The position numbers were made by a program, and so were the translations under genes. Below the pieces are notes generated by a model. The model was not told the origin of the DNA and made no database searches. It worked only from the letters and a program-made list of their open reading frames with translations. 64,000 nt of DNA, taken from NCBI GenBank assembly GCA_009784625.1, contig WRBI01000001.1, positions 1 to 64,000 of the forward strand, in the 5' to 3' direction. Source of the stretch: Oscillospiraceae bacterium. Its GTDB lineage: Bacteria; Bacillota; Clostridia; Oscillospirales; Ruminococcaceae. This document shows positions 17,006 through 26,558 of the stretch, one piece after another. Position 1 is the first letter of the stretch; the number at the start of each line of letters is the position of its first letter.

Positions 17006-17039
17006 GAACCACCACCGGCCAAAAAGCCGTTGGTGGTTC
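17006..17039. terminator. Terminator between convergent genes
   Basis: A 14-bp stem (17006-17019 with 17026-17039, one mismatch) around CAAAAA, followed by GTTTGCATT. It closes the sigma-54 operon and probably the minus-strand gene ending at 17049. Confidence 0.7.
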
Positions 17040-17048
17040 GTTTGCATT

Positions 17049-18121
17049 CTACTCGGGCCATTTTGCGTGTAGATCCATGTTTGTGCGAACTTTGGTTTCA
17101 AATCCCCATTTGCTTTCGGCAGTGTGCGCGGCGTCGGCATACCAGCCCTCAATCTTTGCGCCGACCCTGCCCACTGTTTCAGGCAGATCAATGTCCTCAA
17201 GCCTTTGGCCGCGTTTTATATAGACTATATAGGGGTCTTCGCCCGTGCCGGGGTGAAATACCACACACACTTTGCGACGCCACAGGAGAAAGAGCGTCAA
17301 TGACCCGAGTGCAGCCAGGTGCGCCCACCAAGGGAGCGCGCCGGCTGTTGCGGTCAGGTTATGTGGGAGCGCCGCCAAGGGGGCGGGAGCACCGGAAACC
17401 GGGTCTTGGGGCGCCAAAGGAACCGGCTGGTCGAAGATTTCTATCAGGGCCGGGGGCCCTGCAATATCGGCGACCGGTGCGGCCACCGATTCCGGAACCA
17501 CTGCGGTGGAGCCAAAGGTCAGCGGAGCCGCGGGGTCATCGAGGAATTCCACAACCGGCGGGGCTGGGCCGAGAGCCACAGGTGTGCGCGTTCTGAAGCC
17601 GCTGTCGCCGCTGACAAAATTATTCCACTCTGTGTTAAAGCGGGCTTGATCTTCCGGGGTTAAGCTGTCCCACCCAGCGGCATACCGCGCTTGATCCCTT
17701 GCGGCGCCGATCGCATCGTTTCTGATCTCTTCACGAACCGTTTCCAGCAGGCCATCGCGGTCCGGTCTGCCGCTTGTGCGAAGATCACTCGGTTGATCAT
17801 CCAAAATTGCAAGCGGATCCACAGGGAGATCGCCGGGTTCTGTCTCGGCATCATTGCCGGCTGCGGCGGTCTCATCGCCGGCGCTTATACTGTTTATTTG
17901 GTTGTCGCCTTCGCGGTTTGATAATCCATGGCATCTTTGCGTCCGTGCAGACTTTCGTGCTCAGCATCCCCGAAGCCGCGGCTTTCCGCAGACAGTTCAC
18001 TGATGCCGGTATCTTTATCCTCACCATAGGCAGCGGAGCCGACCGGCACGACCGAGCTGACCAAAACCGAGACAGTCAACACACACGCTAAAATTTTGCG
18101 AAACACTGCACCCTTTAACAT
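17049..18121 (-). pseudogene. Secreted protein with InlB-type repeat, frameshifted
   Basis: The first part (ATG 18119-18121) has a clear signal peptide: FRKILACVLTVSVLVSSVVPVG. That frame ends at 17894. A second frame, open upstream to about 17930, continues with an acidic low-complexity region, a Pro/Ala-rich stretch, one hydrophobic segment (WWAHLAALGSLTLFLLW) and a single Listeria-Bacteroides-type repeat (VVFHPGTG to NMDLHAKW) at the end. One base change near 17900-17935 would join them into a protein of about 355 residues. The repeat follows the membrane helix and RRK, so it would face the cytoplasm unless the helix is not an anchor. The role may be surface attachment. Confidence 0.6.
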
Positions 18122-18227
18122 ATGTACACCTTCTTCTCACTGCTGCCGGTATGGCCTTGTTGACCGGCTTTGCGAAAGTTTTCGTTTTGTCGATTTTTCA
18201 CCAATTACAGTTTAGCAAATGATATAT

Positions 18228-18271
18228 AAAATATGGCTCCGATTACTAAAATGTAACCGAAGCCATATTTT
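18228..18271 (-). terminator. Hairpin after the response-regulator gene
   Basis: AAAATATGGCT (18228-18238) pairs with AGCCATATTTT (18261-18271); inner bases add a partial stem. It lies just past the stop of the response regulator on the minus strand. Confidence 0.6.
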
Positions 18272-18284
18272 GCTGCCGGATATC

Positions 18285-19025
18285 TCATCTGCCGCGAAAC
18301 CCGCATAACTTCGCGACATAATATTTTCGCTCGACCGTTTCAATTACAATTGCGACTTCGTCTTCGACCTTGAGCTTTTCGCGCAGGCCCTTGATCCGCA
18401 CCCGGACAGTTCCGGCCGAATCCAGCGCTTCCTGCCCCCAAACGGCCTGATATATCTCTTCGGCTGTCAGACGTATGCCGGTATTTTTTAAAAAGAAGGA
18501 CAGAATGGCAAACTCTTTTGGGGTAAGCGAAACATCCTCGCCGCAAAGATATGCCTTTTGTGTGGCGTAGTTGACGGCCAGAAGCGGCCCATAACTGATC
18601 ATGTCGGCTGCCCGCCGGGTGTTGGCCTGTGCTTTCGCGTTTTCGGCGGCCATTTTCACCCGCTCGCTTTGGCTTAAAAGTTTTTTGATTCGCGCAAGCA
18701 AAACGTCATTGTCGTAAGGCTTGGCAACGTAGTCGTCCCCGCCCTCTTGAATCCCTTTAACTTCATCACTCGATTCGGACAGCGCGGTCAACAGCAGCAC
18801 CGGTATATCCATCGTCTGCTTTATCTCGCGCAGAAAGTCAAGCCCGCTGCCATCCGGCAGGTTGATGTCGAGCACAATCAGATCAGGCCTAAGCTGCGCA
18901 ACAGCTGCCCGTGCGCCCGCAAGGTTCTCTGCGGTTTCTACGTGGTAACCGCTCACTTCTTCCAAAAGCTCTTGGTTGATTTCCAGAATTGCCTTTTGAT
19001 CTTCGACCAGAAGTATGCTATACAC
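18285..19025 (-). CDS. OmpR/PhoB-family response regulator
   Basis: The 246-residue protein has a receiver domain (ILLVEDQ acidic pocket, phospho-Asp in LIVLDINLPDGSG, switch Lys in VAKPYDN) and a C-terminal winged-helix DNA-binding domain (LTPKEFAILSFFLKNTG). The start is GTG 19025, directly after GAGGAGGACAATC; a longer frame to 19160 lies inside the kinase gene. It overlaps the kinase end by eight bases, so the pair is one operon with coupled translation. Target genes are not evident. Confidence 0.92.
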   Translation of the reverse strand: MYSILLVEDQKAILEINQELLEEVSGYHVETAENLAGARAAVAQLRPDLIVLDINLPDGSGLDFLREIKQTMDIPVLLLTALSESSDEVKGIQEGGDDYVAKPYDNDVLLARIKKLLSQSERVKMAAENAKAQANTRRAADMISYGPLLAVNYATQKAYLCGEDVSLTPKEFAILSFFLKNTGIRLTAEEIYQAVWGQEALDSAGTVRVRIKGLREKLKVEDEVAIVIETVERKYYVAKLCGFRGR

Positions 19026-21075
19026 GATTGTCCTCCTCTTCGATATCAGCCGGGTTCGGTTCCCCCCGGTTTTTGGCAGCCACCGGTATCGTAAAAGTAA
19101 TCGCGCACCCTTTGCCCGGCTCACTTTCGGCTGTGATGGTCCCGCCGTGTGCGTGCACAATGCGCTTGCTTATGGTCAGTCCAACGCCGGTACTGCCCGA
19201 ACCGGATATCCCCCGCTCAAAGATTGTGGGCAAAAGCGCGGTCGGCACACCCGCCCCGTCATCCTTAACGGTAACGGCGATGTATTGCCAGCCGTCTGAC
19301 TCCCACAGCTTGATGCTGACCATAATTACCCCATCTTTTGTATGCCTGTTCGCGTTGGTCAAAAGATTGGTGAGCACCTGAATGAGCTGGTCGGCATTCC
19401 CGTAAAGATAGGGGAGATTTTCCTGCGCGCGGACTCTTAGGATATTCCCGCGCTTCCCGATTATGCTTCGGTAGGCCTCGGCGTTTGCGGTAAACAGGGT
19501 GGTGGCGTTGAGCGGGCGCATTCTCTCTCTGCTTTCTTGCATAGCGGCCATTCGCAGCGCGTTTTCGGTCAGTCGGGCCACCCGCATGATCTCTTCTTTC
19601 GCACGGGCCAGAGATTGGCTGACTCGCTCGTTTTCGACCCCGTCTCTTTCAAGCAGTCTGGCCGCACGCTGCACATCCCCGGAAATAATGGCCAGCGGCG
19701 TCTTGATCTCGTGGCTCATGTTGGCAAGATATTCGGTCTTCATACGGGAAAGGCTGTCCAGTGTCGCGTTGTCGCTGGCCAGGCGCTGTTCAATAGCCTC
19801 GTGCTCTCTGCGCTGTTTGCTGACAATTGCAAGCTCTGCCTCAGTCCGATGGAAGTAGAGCGCCAAAGCAATGGTGTTGACAAATATAAAGACCATCGCA
19901 CCGACCAAGATGTAGTTAACAATGGCGTGCGGGTTGTAGTTAAGAATCATTACTTCAGTTCCGCCCAAAACAACGTTTATGCAAGCCCCGAATAAAACGA
20001 GTGTGTGTTCAGTGTGCCACTTTTCGCGATGTTTGGCAAACAGCCAGGCCATATTGAACAAAATGGCCAAGCAAAAGAATATAGTGATATTGATGTATAC
20101 AATTTCTATGCGCGAATAAACATTGGGCGGGGTGGCCAACATAAAGGCCGCGTGCGTACCTAAAACAAGGATGGCGCCCCATTTTAAGGCGCGGTTGAGC
20201 ATATTCCCGTACATCGCGTCAATATACAGTATGACAAAGACCACAAAAGCGGATGTGCTTAGGTAGCCAATCAGGTAGTTGCCCTGCCAGTCAAGGGCAG
20301 GCATCAGCCTCTCGCTTAACCATAGATCGATTCCGATTGTGCGCAGGGCAATGGCCAGGCAGACCAGCGAAAACCACATAAACCGCAACTGATTCTTAAA
20401 GAAGAGAAAAATCCCAATATAAAACAAAGCCGCCATCAGTGTAATGCCGATGATGATGCTGATCCGCACATGGGAAAGGGTGTGCATGGCAGTGATCTGG
20501 TGTTGCTCACCAAAATACAGAGGGCTGAGCAGCCCGCCATGCGCAAGAATATGGCTGGAGCGCTGGATGATGACCTCAACCGGCAAAGCCCCCGCCGTAA
20601 AATAGACGGTAAAATAATTCGTGTGAGAAATCATAGTCCGGTAGCTCTCACCCGGCCGGCCCACCGCCGCCAGCAAAACCCCGTCCACCCAAAGGTACAT
20701 GGCATGAGTTGCGCTGTAGCCGGAAATCCCGTATACTTTGCCCTCGATGAGGTTGTCGATCACAAGGCGGTAGGTCGCGAATCCCGGGTTGGTGTGATCC
20801 CACGCCTCCACCCCGGCCGCGCGGCCACCGGCAAAGTCCTCGGGGGTGTAAAGCACATTCGGATAGCGGTCAAACGCGTAGGGCGAAACAAGGGCAATCC
20901 CGGCCGAAAAATCAAAATCACCCAGTTCGGCGGCGGTGTCGATCACTCGGGCACTGGTGTGGGTCATCAACAAAATTGCGGCAAAAAGCAGCGCAATGAT
21001 CAACAGGTAAAAGACCGCATTGAACATCCGGCTTTGACTGTCCCCGGCAATTGTTCGAGATTTCGCGTTGTCCAT
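19018..21075 (-). CDS. Sensor histidine kinase with 7TMR-DISM-type input
   Basis: The 685-residue membrane kinase begins with one helix (about 17-37) and an extracytoplasmic domain to about residue 190. Seven hydrophobic helices follow (about 200-400), the arrangement of 7TM receptors with diverse intracellular signalling modules. A short coiled coil leads into HisKA with the phosphorylated His in MSHEIKTPL, and the ATPase domain shows NLLTNANRHT (N box), DDGAGVP (G1) and GSGSTGVGLTIS (G2). The extracellular module of such receptors often resembles carbohydrate-binding folds. A promoter on the minus strand at 21283-21311 fits this gene. Confidence 0.88.
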   Translation of the reverse strand: MDNAKSRTIAGDSQSRMFNAVFYLLIIALLFAAILLMTHTSARVIDTAAELGDFDFSAGIALVSPYAFDRYPNVLYTPEDFAGGRAAGVEAWDHTNPGFATYRLVIDNLIEGKVYGISGYSATHAMYLWVDGVLLAAVGRPGESYRTMISHTNYFTVYFTAGALPVEVIIQRSSHILAHGGLLSPLYFGEQHQITAMHTLSHVRISIIIGITLMAALFYIGIFLFFKNQLRFMWFSLVCLAIALRTIGIDLWLSERLMPALDWQGNYLIGYLSTSAFVVFVILYIDAMYGNMLNRALKWGAILVLGTHAAFMLATPPNVYSRIEIVYINITIFFCLAILFNMAWLFAKHREKWHTEHTLVLFGACINVVLGGTEVMILNYNPHAIVNYILVGAMVFIFVNTIALALYFHRTEAELAIVSKQRREHEAIEQRLASDNATLDSLSRMKTEYLANMSHEIKTPLAIISGDVQRAARLLERDGVENERVSQSLARAKEEIMRVARLTENALRMAAMQESRERMRPLNATTLFTANAEAYRSIIGKRGNILRVRAQENLPYLYGNADQLIQVLTNLLTNANRHTKDGVIMVSIKLWESDGWQYIAVTVKDDGAGVPTALLPTIFERGISGSGSTGVGLTISKRIVHAHGGTITAESEPGKGCAITFTIPVAAKNRGEPNPADIEEEDNRV

Positions 21076-21375
21076 TCGAATCCCTTTCGGTATGAGCGTT
21101 TATAGTCAACGAGCTTAAATATCACCTCATCTTTGCGGTCTTGTTTCCGCCCTGCCGCGCCCACCCCCTTGATGGAAGCTGTGTCGTCCTTGTCAAATCT
21201 TGGTCAATTTTCAAGCACACTGACTATATCCTGCGGCTGTCGAAAACGGGCGGCAGGTCAACCGCACCTTTTTTACGTAAATATAATATATGATATTGTC
21301 TCGTCAGTCAACCAAATATGTGTGGGAGCTTGGCGCGAAAGCCCTCGTTTTGCGGCCGCCCCACTAGGTGTCAGC
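21076..21375. other. Intergenic region upstream of the sensor kinase
   Basis: About 300 bases without a credible gene. It holds the kinase promoter (separate entry). The end of the frameshifted AEC carrier is adjacent. Confidence 0.5.
21283..21311 (-). promoter_or_regulatory. Promoter for the two-component operon
   Basis: On the minus strand TTGACT (21306-21311) and TATTAT (21283-21288) are 17 bases apart. It points to the kinase, about 210 bases downstream, leaving a long leader. Confidence 0.55.
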
Positions 21376-22304
21376 CTACAAAAACACGAGCATATACAAG
21401 AAAAACAGCACAATCCCCGCCGCCATATGCAGCACAAACGCATTGTTCGCGATTATTTGCTCTTCAAGCGGGCGGTGCTGTCCTATATAAACCAATAGGA
21501 CGATAGGCCCATGTTGTAGTATAAGCGTGTAGAACGCATGGTCAAGCAAGGGGAATCCGGGCGCGAGCGAATCGAGAAAGAGTAGCTTAAACGACACCCC
21601 GGCCGCAACAGACACCACCAGTCGAACCGCCGCATATGTGACACTGGTTTTGAGGTGTCTCTTTTCACGCAGCTGCAGCCGGTAACCGATGAGAATCAGT
21701 GCAAGCGCAGCGTCATTCCGCCGACTCTGCTGATCGTTTCAAGCAGGCCTGCGCCAAATACATTGGCAGAAATAAGGGGCGCCAGGCCCGCTATACCAAA
21801 TATCGCGCCCAGCGCTACCATAATTATAGCGGGCGAAAGGAAGGCGCTAAGCTTTGCGCCACTTTTGTTGTAATAGATATGCAGCGCGGGAATGAACACC
21901 CCGGCGGCAAAAATCTCATGTCCCATGCCCAGCAATGCCATCGGGGCGGCGTTTTCCATCCCGAATATTTCCACAAACACCGGAAACGCCACTGTGCCGA
22001 ACCCGAACGTGCTCAGAAAAAACGGAAAGAAGTCGTGCCTGATAACAGGCAGTACACGGTAAAGCACCAGACCGGCCAACATCATAGCGAGCATAAAAAC
22101 AAACATGCCGGCGCTCACAATTAACTGCCCCTGCCCAAACTGCATGGCGGCAAACGCGGTAAACAACAGACATGGAATGGTCACCCGCAGCATAAGGCTT
22201 TGCATCCGCTTGAACGAAACTTCCTCAAAAAAGCTCAGCCGCTGCAATATAACGCCCAAGGCGATGAGAAGGACAAGTGGTATAACCTGGCTCAAAACAC
22301 TCAT
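21376..22304 (-). pseudogene. AEC-family (auxin efflux carrier-like) permease, frameshifted
   Basis: The first frame (22304 to 21696) has about six membrane helices and the start typical of AEC transporters, with IPLVLLIALGVILQRLSFF. It stops after SRVGGMTLRLH. In the next frame the expected continuation LALILIGYRLQL appears at once and runs to 21376 with three or four more helices. One base around 21695-21705 separates the halves. Joined, the protein would have about 308 residues, the normal length. AEC proteins carry organic acids or amino acids. It overlaps the MFS gene start-to-stop by four bases, so both were one operon. Confidence 0.75.
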
Positions 22305-23470
22305 ACCTGCGCCGCCTTTCCGCTGTCACCAAGCAAGGCCGCCGCCAAAAAAATGGTTGCCGCCGATACGCCGGCCATCAGGAAGAACCCTGTACGCAGG
22401 CTGAAATAGTCGGTTATCACGCCCATGATCAGCGGGCCCGCCATCATGCCGACTGCGAAAACCGACTGAAAAAAACCCATTGCCGCGCCCCGCCGCTCGG
22501 GCGCGATATTTTGCACACACATACCCATAAGCAAAGACAATGTGAGCGTGTTGCCCATGCCCGCAACCGCCTGCATCAAATAAAGCTGTGGGATTGTGGC
22601 CACAAACGGCATGGCCGCGCAGTAGATCGCTGTGACAAAAAATCCGGAGACCACAAGCCATTTCGCGCCGACCCGCGACAAAATGTACTTGCTTAAACAA
22701 AAGTTAAGCAGGATACCAGGCGCCAGCAGCGCCACATGCATGTATCCCAGCTGCGCCGGCGCCGCGCCTATGTAGACGGCGTGGTTGGCAGCGAATGTGG
22801 CGTATGTAGCGAACGCGACAAGCTGGGTGAGGACAGCGAGGATTGTGGTAACCAGCAAGTTGCGCTCTTTTGCTACCTCAATGAACGCACCAAGCCGCAA
22901 AGGCCTGCGGTCGCCGGCTTTGTCTTCGCGCACGAACAGGCTGATGCCAAACGCAAGAAATCCCCCCGCCGCACTTAACACAAACGCCGAGCGCGGCCCA
23001 AAGCTGGCCGCAGCCGCCCCCGCCATCACAAAGGCCGCCAACCGCCCGAACCGGTTGGCCAGGTTGAGCATTGTAATCGCCCGGGTTGCGTGCTCGGGCT
23101 TATAGTAGCTGGCGTACAACACTGTATAAGGTACCCACGCCGACGACGCCACCCCGGCAAGCGCCCGCCCTGCAATAAACCCGGCCGGACTGTAAAACAC
23201 CAGCATACACAGTGCGGACAACCCGGCAAACAGACTGCCCGCGCATATGAAAAACTTTCGCTGCCACCTGTCCGCCCCGACGCCGATCGGCACCCGCAGC
23301 ACAAATTGCAGCAGGCCATACGCGCCGCCCACAAACCCCATGATTGAGGCGGAAGCGCCCATCGCCATCAGCTGGGGGTTGACATAGGGGGTGTACGCAT
23401 ACTGCGCAAACCAAAACACCGCCGCCACCGCGAACAAAATCCCCCGCGAAATGCTCAGCTTGTCCACCAC
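22301..23470 (-). CDS. MFS transporter
   Basis: The 389-residue protein has twelve hydrophobic helices. The loop between helices 2 and 3 reads RVPIGVGADRWQRK, the major facilitator signature. The start is GTG 23470 (or 23467) just after GGGGAGG; a longer frame to 23482 would begin inside that ribosome site. It precedes and overlaps the AEC-type gene by four bases. No specific substrate can be given. Its codon use and composition match the neighbouring GC-rich genes. Confidence 0.8.
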   Translation of the reverse strand: MVDKLSISRGILFAVAAVFWFAQYAYTPYVNPQLMAMGASASIMGFVGGAYGLLQFVLRVPIGVGADRWQRKFFICAGSLFAGLSALCMLVFYSPAGFIAGRALAGVASSAWVPYTVLYASYYKPEHATRAITMLNLANRFGRLAAFVMAGAAAASFGPRSAFVLSAAGGFLAFGISLFVREDKAGDRRPLRLGAFIEVAKERNLLVTTILAVLTQLVAFATYATFAANHAVYIGAAPAQLGYMHVALLAPGILLNFCLSKYILSRVGAKWLVVSGFFVTAIYCAAMPFVATIPQLYLMQAVAGMGNTLTLSLLMGMCVQNIAPERRGAAMGFFQSVFAVGMMAGPLIMGVITDYFSLRTGFFLMAGVSAATIFLAAALLGDSGKAAQV

Positions 23471-23579
23471 GCACCTCCCCACTCTATCACACGCTTCCGA
23501 TTATATACGCACCCGCCCGATAAAGCAATAGTCCGTACTTTCGCCGCAAAGGCAAGTCTATGCACAAAATAAAAAAATA

Positions 23580-23631
23580 TCGAAATAAATTTCGAAAAAC
23601 TGTTGACATTGTGATCAGAAACTCTTACAAT
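23580..23631 (+). promoter_or_regulatory. Promoter and likely operator of the IclR/TRAP cluster
   Basis: TTGACA (23603-23608) and TACAAT (23626-23631) have a 17-base spacer. Directly upstream is a dyad TCGAAAT-AA-ATTTCGA (23580-23595) with perfect 7-bp arms, suited to a dimeric regulator such as the IclR protein encoded next. Confidence 0.65.
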
Positions 23632-23703
23632 GACCTTAATAATGGCAATTAAACTGAATCGTTTTTACACAGTGAAAATGATTGGAATTTAGGAGGGCTT
23701 CGC

Positions 23704-24459
23704 GTGCCGATCCGTCAAACAACGAATCGCTCGGCTGAGCGGATGCTGGATATCTTGGACTGCTTTATGGGCGGAGATGAGCTCGCGCTCATGGAGGTCG
23801 CGCAAAAGGTCGGCCTGCCGACAAGCACAGCCTATCGCCTTATGCAGACACTGGAGGCCCGGGGCTTTCTCAAACGGGATGACGCCAAACGGTTTTCACT
23901 GGGTGAAAAAGTCGGGGATTTGATCGAAGCGTACACAGGCGGCCGGTTTGACTTGCTGCGCTGTGCCGCTATGCATCCGATGGAGGCGCTGAGCGGCAAG
24001 CACAACGAAACGGTTCGCCTTTTCGTGCGTGACGGCGGCTATAAGCTTTGCGTCGAGGCGGTTGAATCCACACGAGACCTGCGGCATATCGTCAAAATCG
24101 GCGAACGCCACAACCTGATCAGGGGCGCCGCGGGCAAAGTCCTGCTGGCTTACATGCCCGAACCCCAGCGCCGCGCAATCCTGGAAAGCGACCAACTGGA
24201 AGAGAAGATCAGAAAAGTGTATACAGACGGGTACGCTGTCAGCTTTGGCGAGCGGGAAGAGGGCCTTGTAGGCATCGCCGCGCCGGTCTTTTTCGGCACG
24301 GACCAGATGATCGCCACCGTTTCGCTGTCCGGGCCGACCTCCCGCTTTACTGAAAGTGATCTGCCTGAAAAAATTCAGGACACACTCGCGTGTGCCGGAA
24401 GAATCACCCGAGAGCTGAGTGCGTGCTGGCAGTATAAATTGGGCGGCAGCACCTCGTAA
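23704..24459 (+). CDS. IclR-family transcriptional regulator
   Basis: The 251-residue protein has the IclR winged helix at residues 8-75 (SAERMLDILDCF, LPTSTAYRLMQTLEARGFL) and the C-terminal effector-binding domain (IGERHNLIRGAAGKVLLAYM, then GIAAPVFFGTDQMIATVSLSGP). GTG 23704 follows AGGAGG at six to seven bases. IclR proteins usually control adjacent catabolic genes and bind small acids such as glyoxylate, aromatic or sugar acids. The downstream TRAP transporter and enzymes are the obvious targets. Confidence 0.92.
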   Translation: MPIRQTTNRSAERMLDILDCFMGGDELALMEVAQKVGLPTSTAYRLMQTLEARGFLKRDDAKRFSLGEKVGDLIEAYTGGRFDLLRCAAMHPMEALSGKHNETVRLFVRDGGYKLCVEAVESTRDLRHIVKIGERHNLIRGAAGKVLLAYMPEPQRRAILESDQLEEKIRKVYTDGYAVSFGEREEGLVGIAAPVFFGTDQMIATVSLSGPTSRFTESDLPEKIQDTLACAGRITRELSACWQYKLGGSTS

Positions 24460-24512
24460 GGATACCCGGCGTTAACCGCGCAGCAAATATCTAAGAGAGG
24501 TTGATGTGTATT

Positions 24513-25079
24513 ATGATTAAGGCGATCAAGTGGCTGGACAAAAACTTCGAGAAGTACATATTGGTGTTTTTGCTGATTCTGATAACCGGCGTCCTGTCCT
24601 TACAGGTATTCATGCGGTTTGTCGTGAATAGCCCGACGTTCTGGTCAGATCGGGTCGCACAGCTCAGCCTGGTTATCTCCACCTTTTTCTCAATCAGTTA
24701 TTGTATCCGCCGGGGCAGCAGCCTCAAGATTGATCTGTTGATCAAAGCGGTGCCTGCGCCGGTCGCCAAGGTGATGGCCGTTCTGGTAAAGGTCATTATG
24801 CTTGTTCTGTTTAGCCTGCTGGCCGCCGCTTCTTGGGGCACACTCGGGCAATACGTCGAGCGGGGCACCACCGACGCGGCGCTCGGTATCCCCATTCAGT
24901 ATTTTTACATGGTTGTCTTTTTCGCCCTGTCGCTGGCCGTTGTCCGCTGTGTACAAGCGCTGATCTTTGAGTTCTTCCCCGAAAAGAACCCGGAAGTGCT
25001 GGTCACCATGATCAGCAAGCCGGCCGACCCGCCCGCCAAGGATACAACCAGCGACCAGCCTGTCGCCGATAACGAATAA
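24513..25079 (+). CDS. TRAP transporter small permease (DctQ type)
   Basis: The protein of about 188 residues has four membrane helices, as expected for DctQ, and the pattern MRFVVNSPTFWSDRVAQLSLV around helix 2. The start is uncertain: ATG 24513 gives the typical beginning MIKAIKWLDKNFEKY, while ATG 24504 and TTG 24501 are closer to AGAGAGG. TRAP transporters take up organic acids with a sodium gradient. The long hydrophilic tail (about 30 residues, Pro/Asp-rich) is extra. Confidence 0.88.
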   Translation: MIKAIKWLDKNFEKYILVFLLILITGVLSLQVFMRFVVNSPTFWSDRVAQLSLVISTFFSISYCIRRGSSLKIDLLIKAVPAPVAKVMAVLVKVIMLVLFSLLAAASWGTLGQYVERGTTDAALGIPIQYFYMVVFFALSLAVVRCVQALIFEFFPEKNPEVLVTMISKPADPPAKDTTSDQPVADNE

Positions 25080-25093
25080 GGAGGTATGCGTTC

Positions 25094-26407
25094 ATGTCTA
25101 TCGGTGTTCTGTTTTTAGGTTTCGCCATTTTGCTCGCGCTTAGTGTACCGGTCTCGGCCACTCTGGCCGTCTCGGCGTTTATGCCCAACTTTGCGGCGTA
25201 CTTTCAGACCGGTGATTCCGCGGCTATGATGCAGCAGATGGCCGTGCTGATCCGCAACTTCTTTAACGGGGTGGACGCATTCACGCTGCTCGCCATTCCG
25301 ATGTTTATTCTGGCCGGCGGGATAATGGCCAGGGGCGGTATTTCCGGCAAGCTGTTTAACGTATTCGCTTACTTTCTGGCCAACAAAACCGCCGGGATGC
25401 CCTGTGCCGTTATCTTATCGACCTTATTTTACAGCATGACTTCAGGTTCGGGACCCGCAACCGTTGCGGCGGTCGGATCAATGGCAATTCCGCTGCTTGT
25501 TAAGCTGGGTTACGACATTAAGTGGTCGACCGCGCTGATTGCGGTAACCGGCGGGGTCGGCGTCATCTCGCCGCCCAGTATCCCCTACGTTCTCTTCGGC
25601 GCGGCGACAGGCACTTCGATCGGCGATCTGTTCATCGCCGGAATTATCCCCGCTATCCTGATTATCACGCTGCTGCTTGTCTACGCTTACATCTACTGCA
25701 AAAAGAACGGCGAAGACAAAGAAAAACTGATGGAGTACCACCGCGAAGTGCACGCCAGAGGCTTTTGGGTTGTGTTTAAGGACAGTTTTTTTGCGATGCT
25801 CGCACCGATTATCATCTTGGGCAGCATTTACAGCGGGATCGCTTCGCCGACTGAAGCCGCAGTCATTGCCGTGATTTACAGCCTGTTTTTGAGCGTGTTC
25901 GTTTACCGCACCCTGCGCTTCAAAGAGCTGCGCGAGATCTTTGTCAACTGCGCGAATACATATTCGACTTTGCTGTTCATCCTCGCGGGCGCGGTGGCTT
26001 TCGGCCGCACACTCACCCTGATGCGCGCCCCCCAACAGGTGGCTGAACACATTCTGGGTACATTCACAACCTACGTCGCGGTAATTCTGGTCATCAACCT
26101 GTTTATGTTGTTGATTGGCACTTTCCTTGACACCACGCCGGCCATTTTGATTCAGGCGCCGCTCTTTCTGCCCATCGCCATGGCAATGGGGATGCACCCG
26201 GTTCACTTCGGGGTTATGATGGTCATCAACAAGGCGATCGGCTTTGTGACCCCGCCGCTGGGCGTAAATATCTTTGTCTCAAGCTCAATCACCGGGCTGC
26301 CCATGATGACAATCATCAAGCACAGTATGATACCGCTGCTCACCTTTGTCATTGCGCTTTTGATCATCACGTTTGTGCCCTGGTTCACCCTCGTGCTAAT
26401 TTCTTAG
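25094..26407 (+). CDS. TRAP transporter large permease (DctM type)
   Basis: This 437-residue protein has the many hydrophobic helices of the DctM subunit, with LLAIPMFILAGGIMARGGI early and GGVGVISPPSIPYVLFGAATGTS in the middle, both characteristic. The ATG follows AAGGAGGTATGCGTTC. It is 14 bases downstream of the small permease. Together with the binding protein it forms one transporter in the inner membrane. It carries the loop TFLDTTPAILIQAPLFLPIA near the second half, as in relatives for dicarboxylate-like compounds. Confidence 0.93.
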   Translation: MSIGVLFLGFAILLALSVPVSATLAVSAFMPNFAAYFQTGDSAAMMQQMAVLIRNFFNGVDAFTLLAIPMFILAGGIMARGGISGKLFNVFAYFLANKTAGMPCAVILSTLFYSMTSGSGPATVAAVGSMAIPLLVKLGYDIKWSTALIAVTGGVGVISPPSIPYVLFGAATGTSIGDLFIAGIIPAILIITLLLVYAYIYCKKNGEDKEKLMEYHREVHARGFWVVFKDSFFAMLAPIIILGSIYSGIASPTEAAVIAVIYSLFLSVFVYRTLRFKELREIFVNCANTYSTLLFILAGAVAFGRTLTLMRAPQQVAEHILGTFTTYVAVILVINLFMLLIGTFLDTTPAILIQAPLFLPIAMAMGMHPVHFGVMMVINKAIGFVTPPLGVNIFVSSSITGLPMMTIIKHSMIPLLTFVIALLIITFVPWFTLVLIS

Positions 26408-26558
26408 TGCGTTGACTATAGCAGTCGCTCCACTCCAAAACCAACCCGCCTTTGCGGTCTTTTTTCCACCGGCCTTGTCTGGCAAAAACCTCGCAAATCC
26501 CGGGTTGATTTTGAAGTAAAACAACCATAAAACTAGATAGCGAAAGGTGTTGTAAAAG

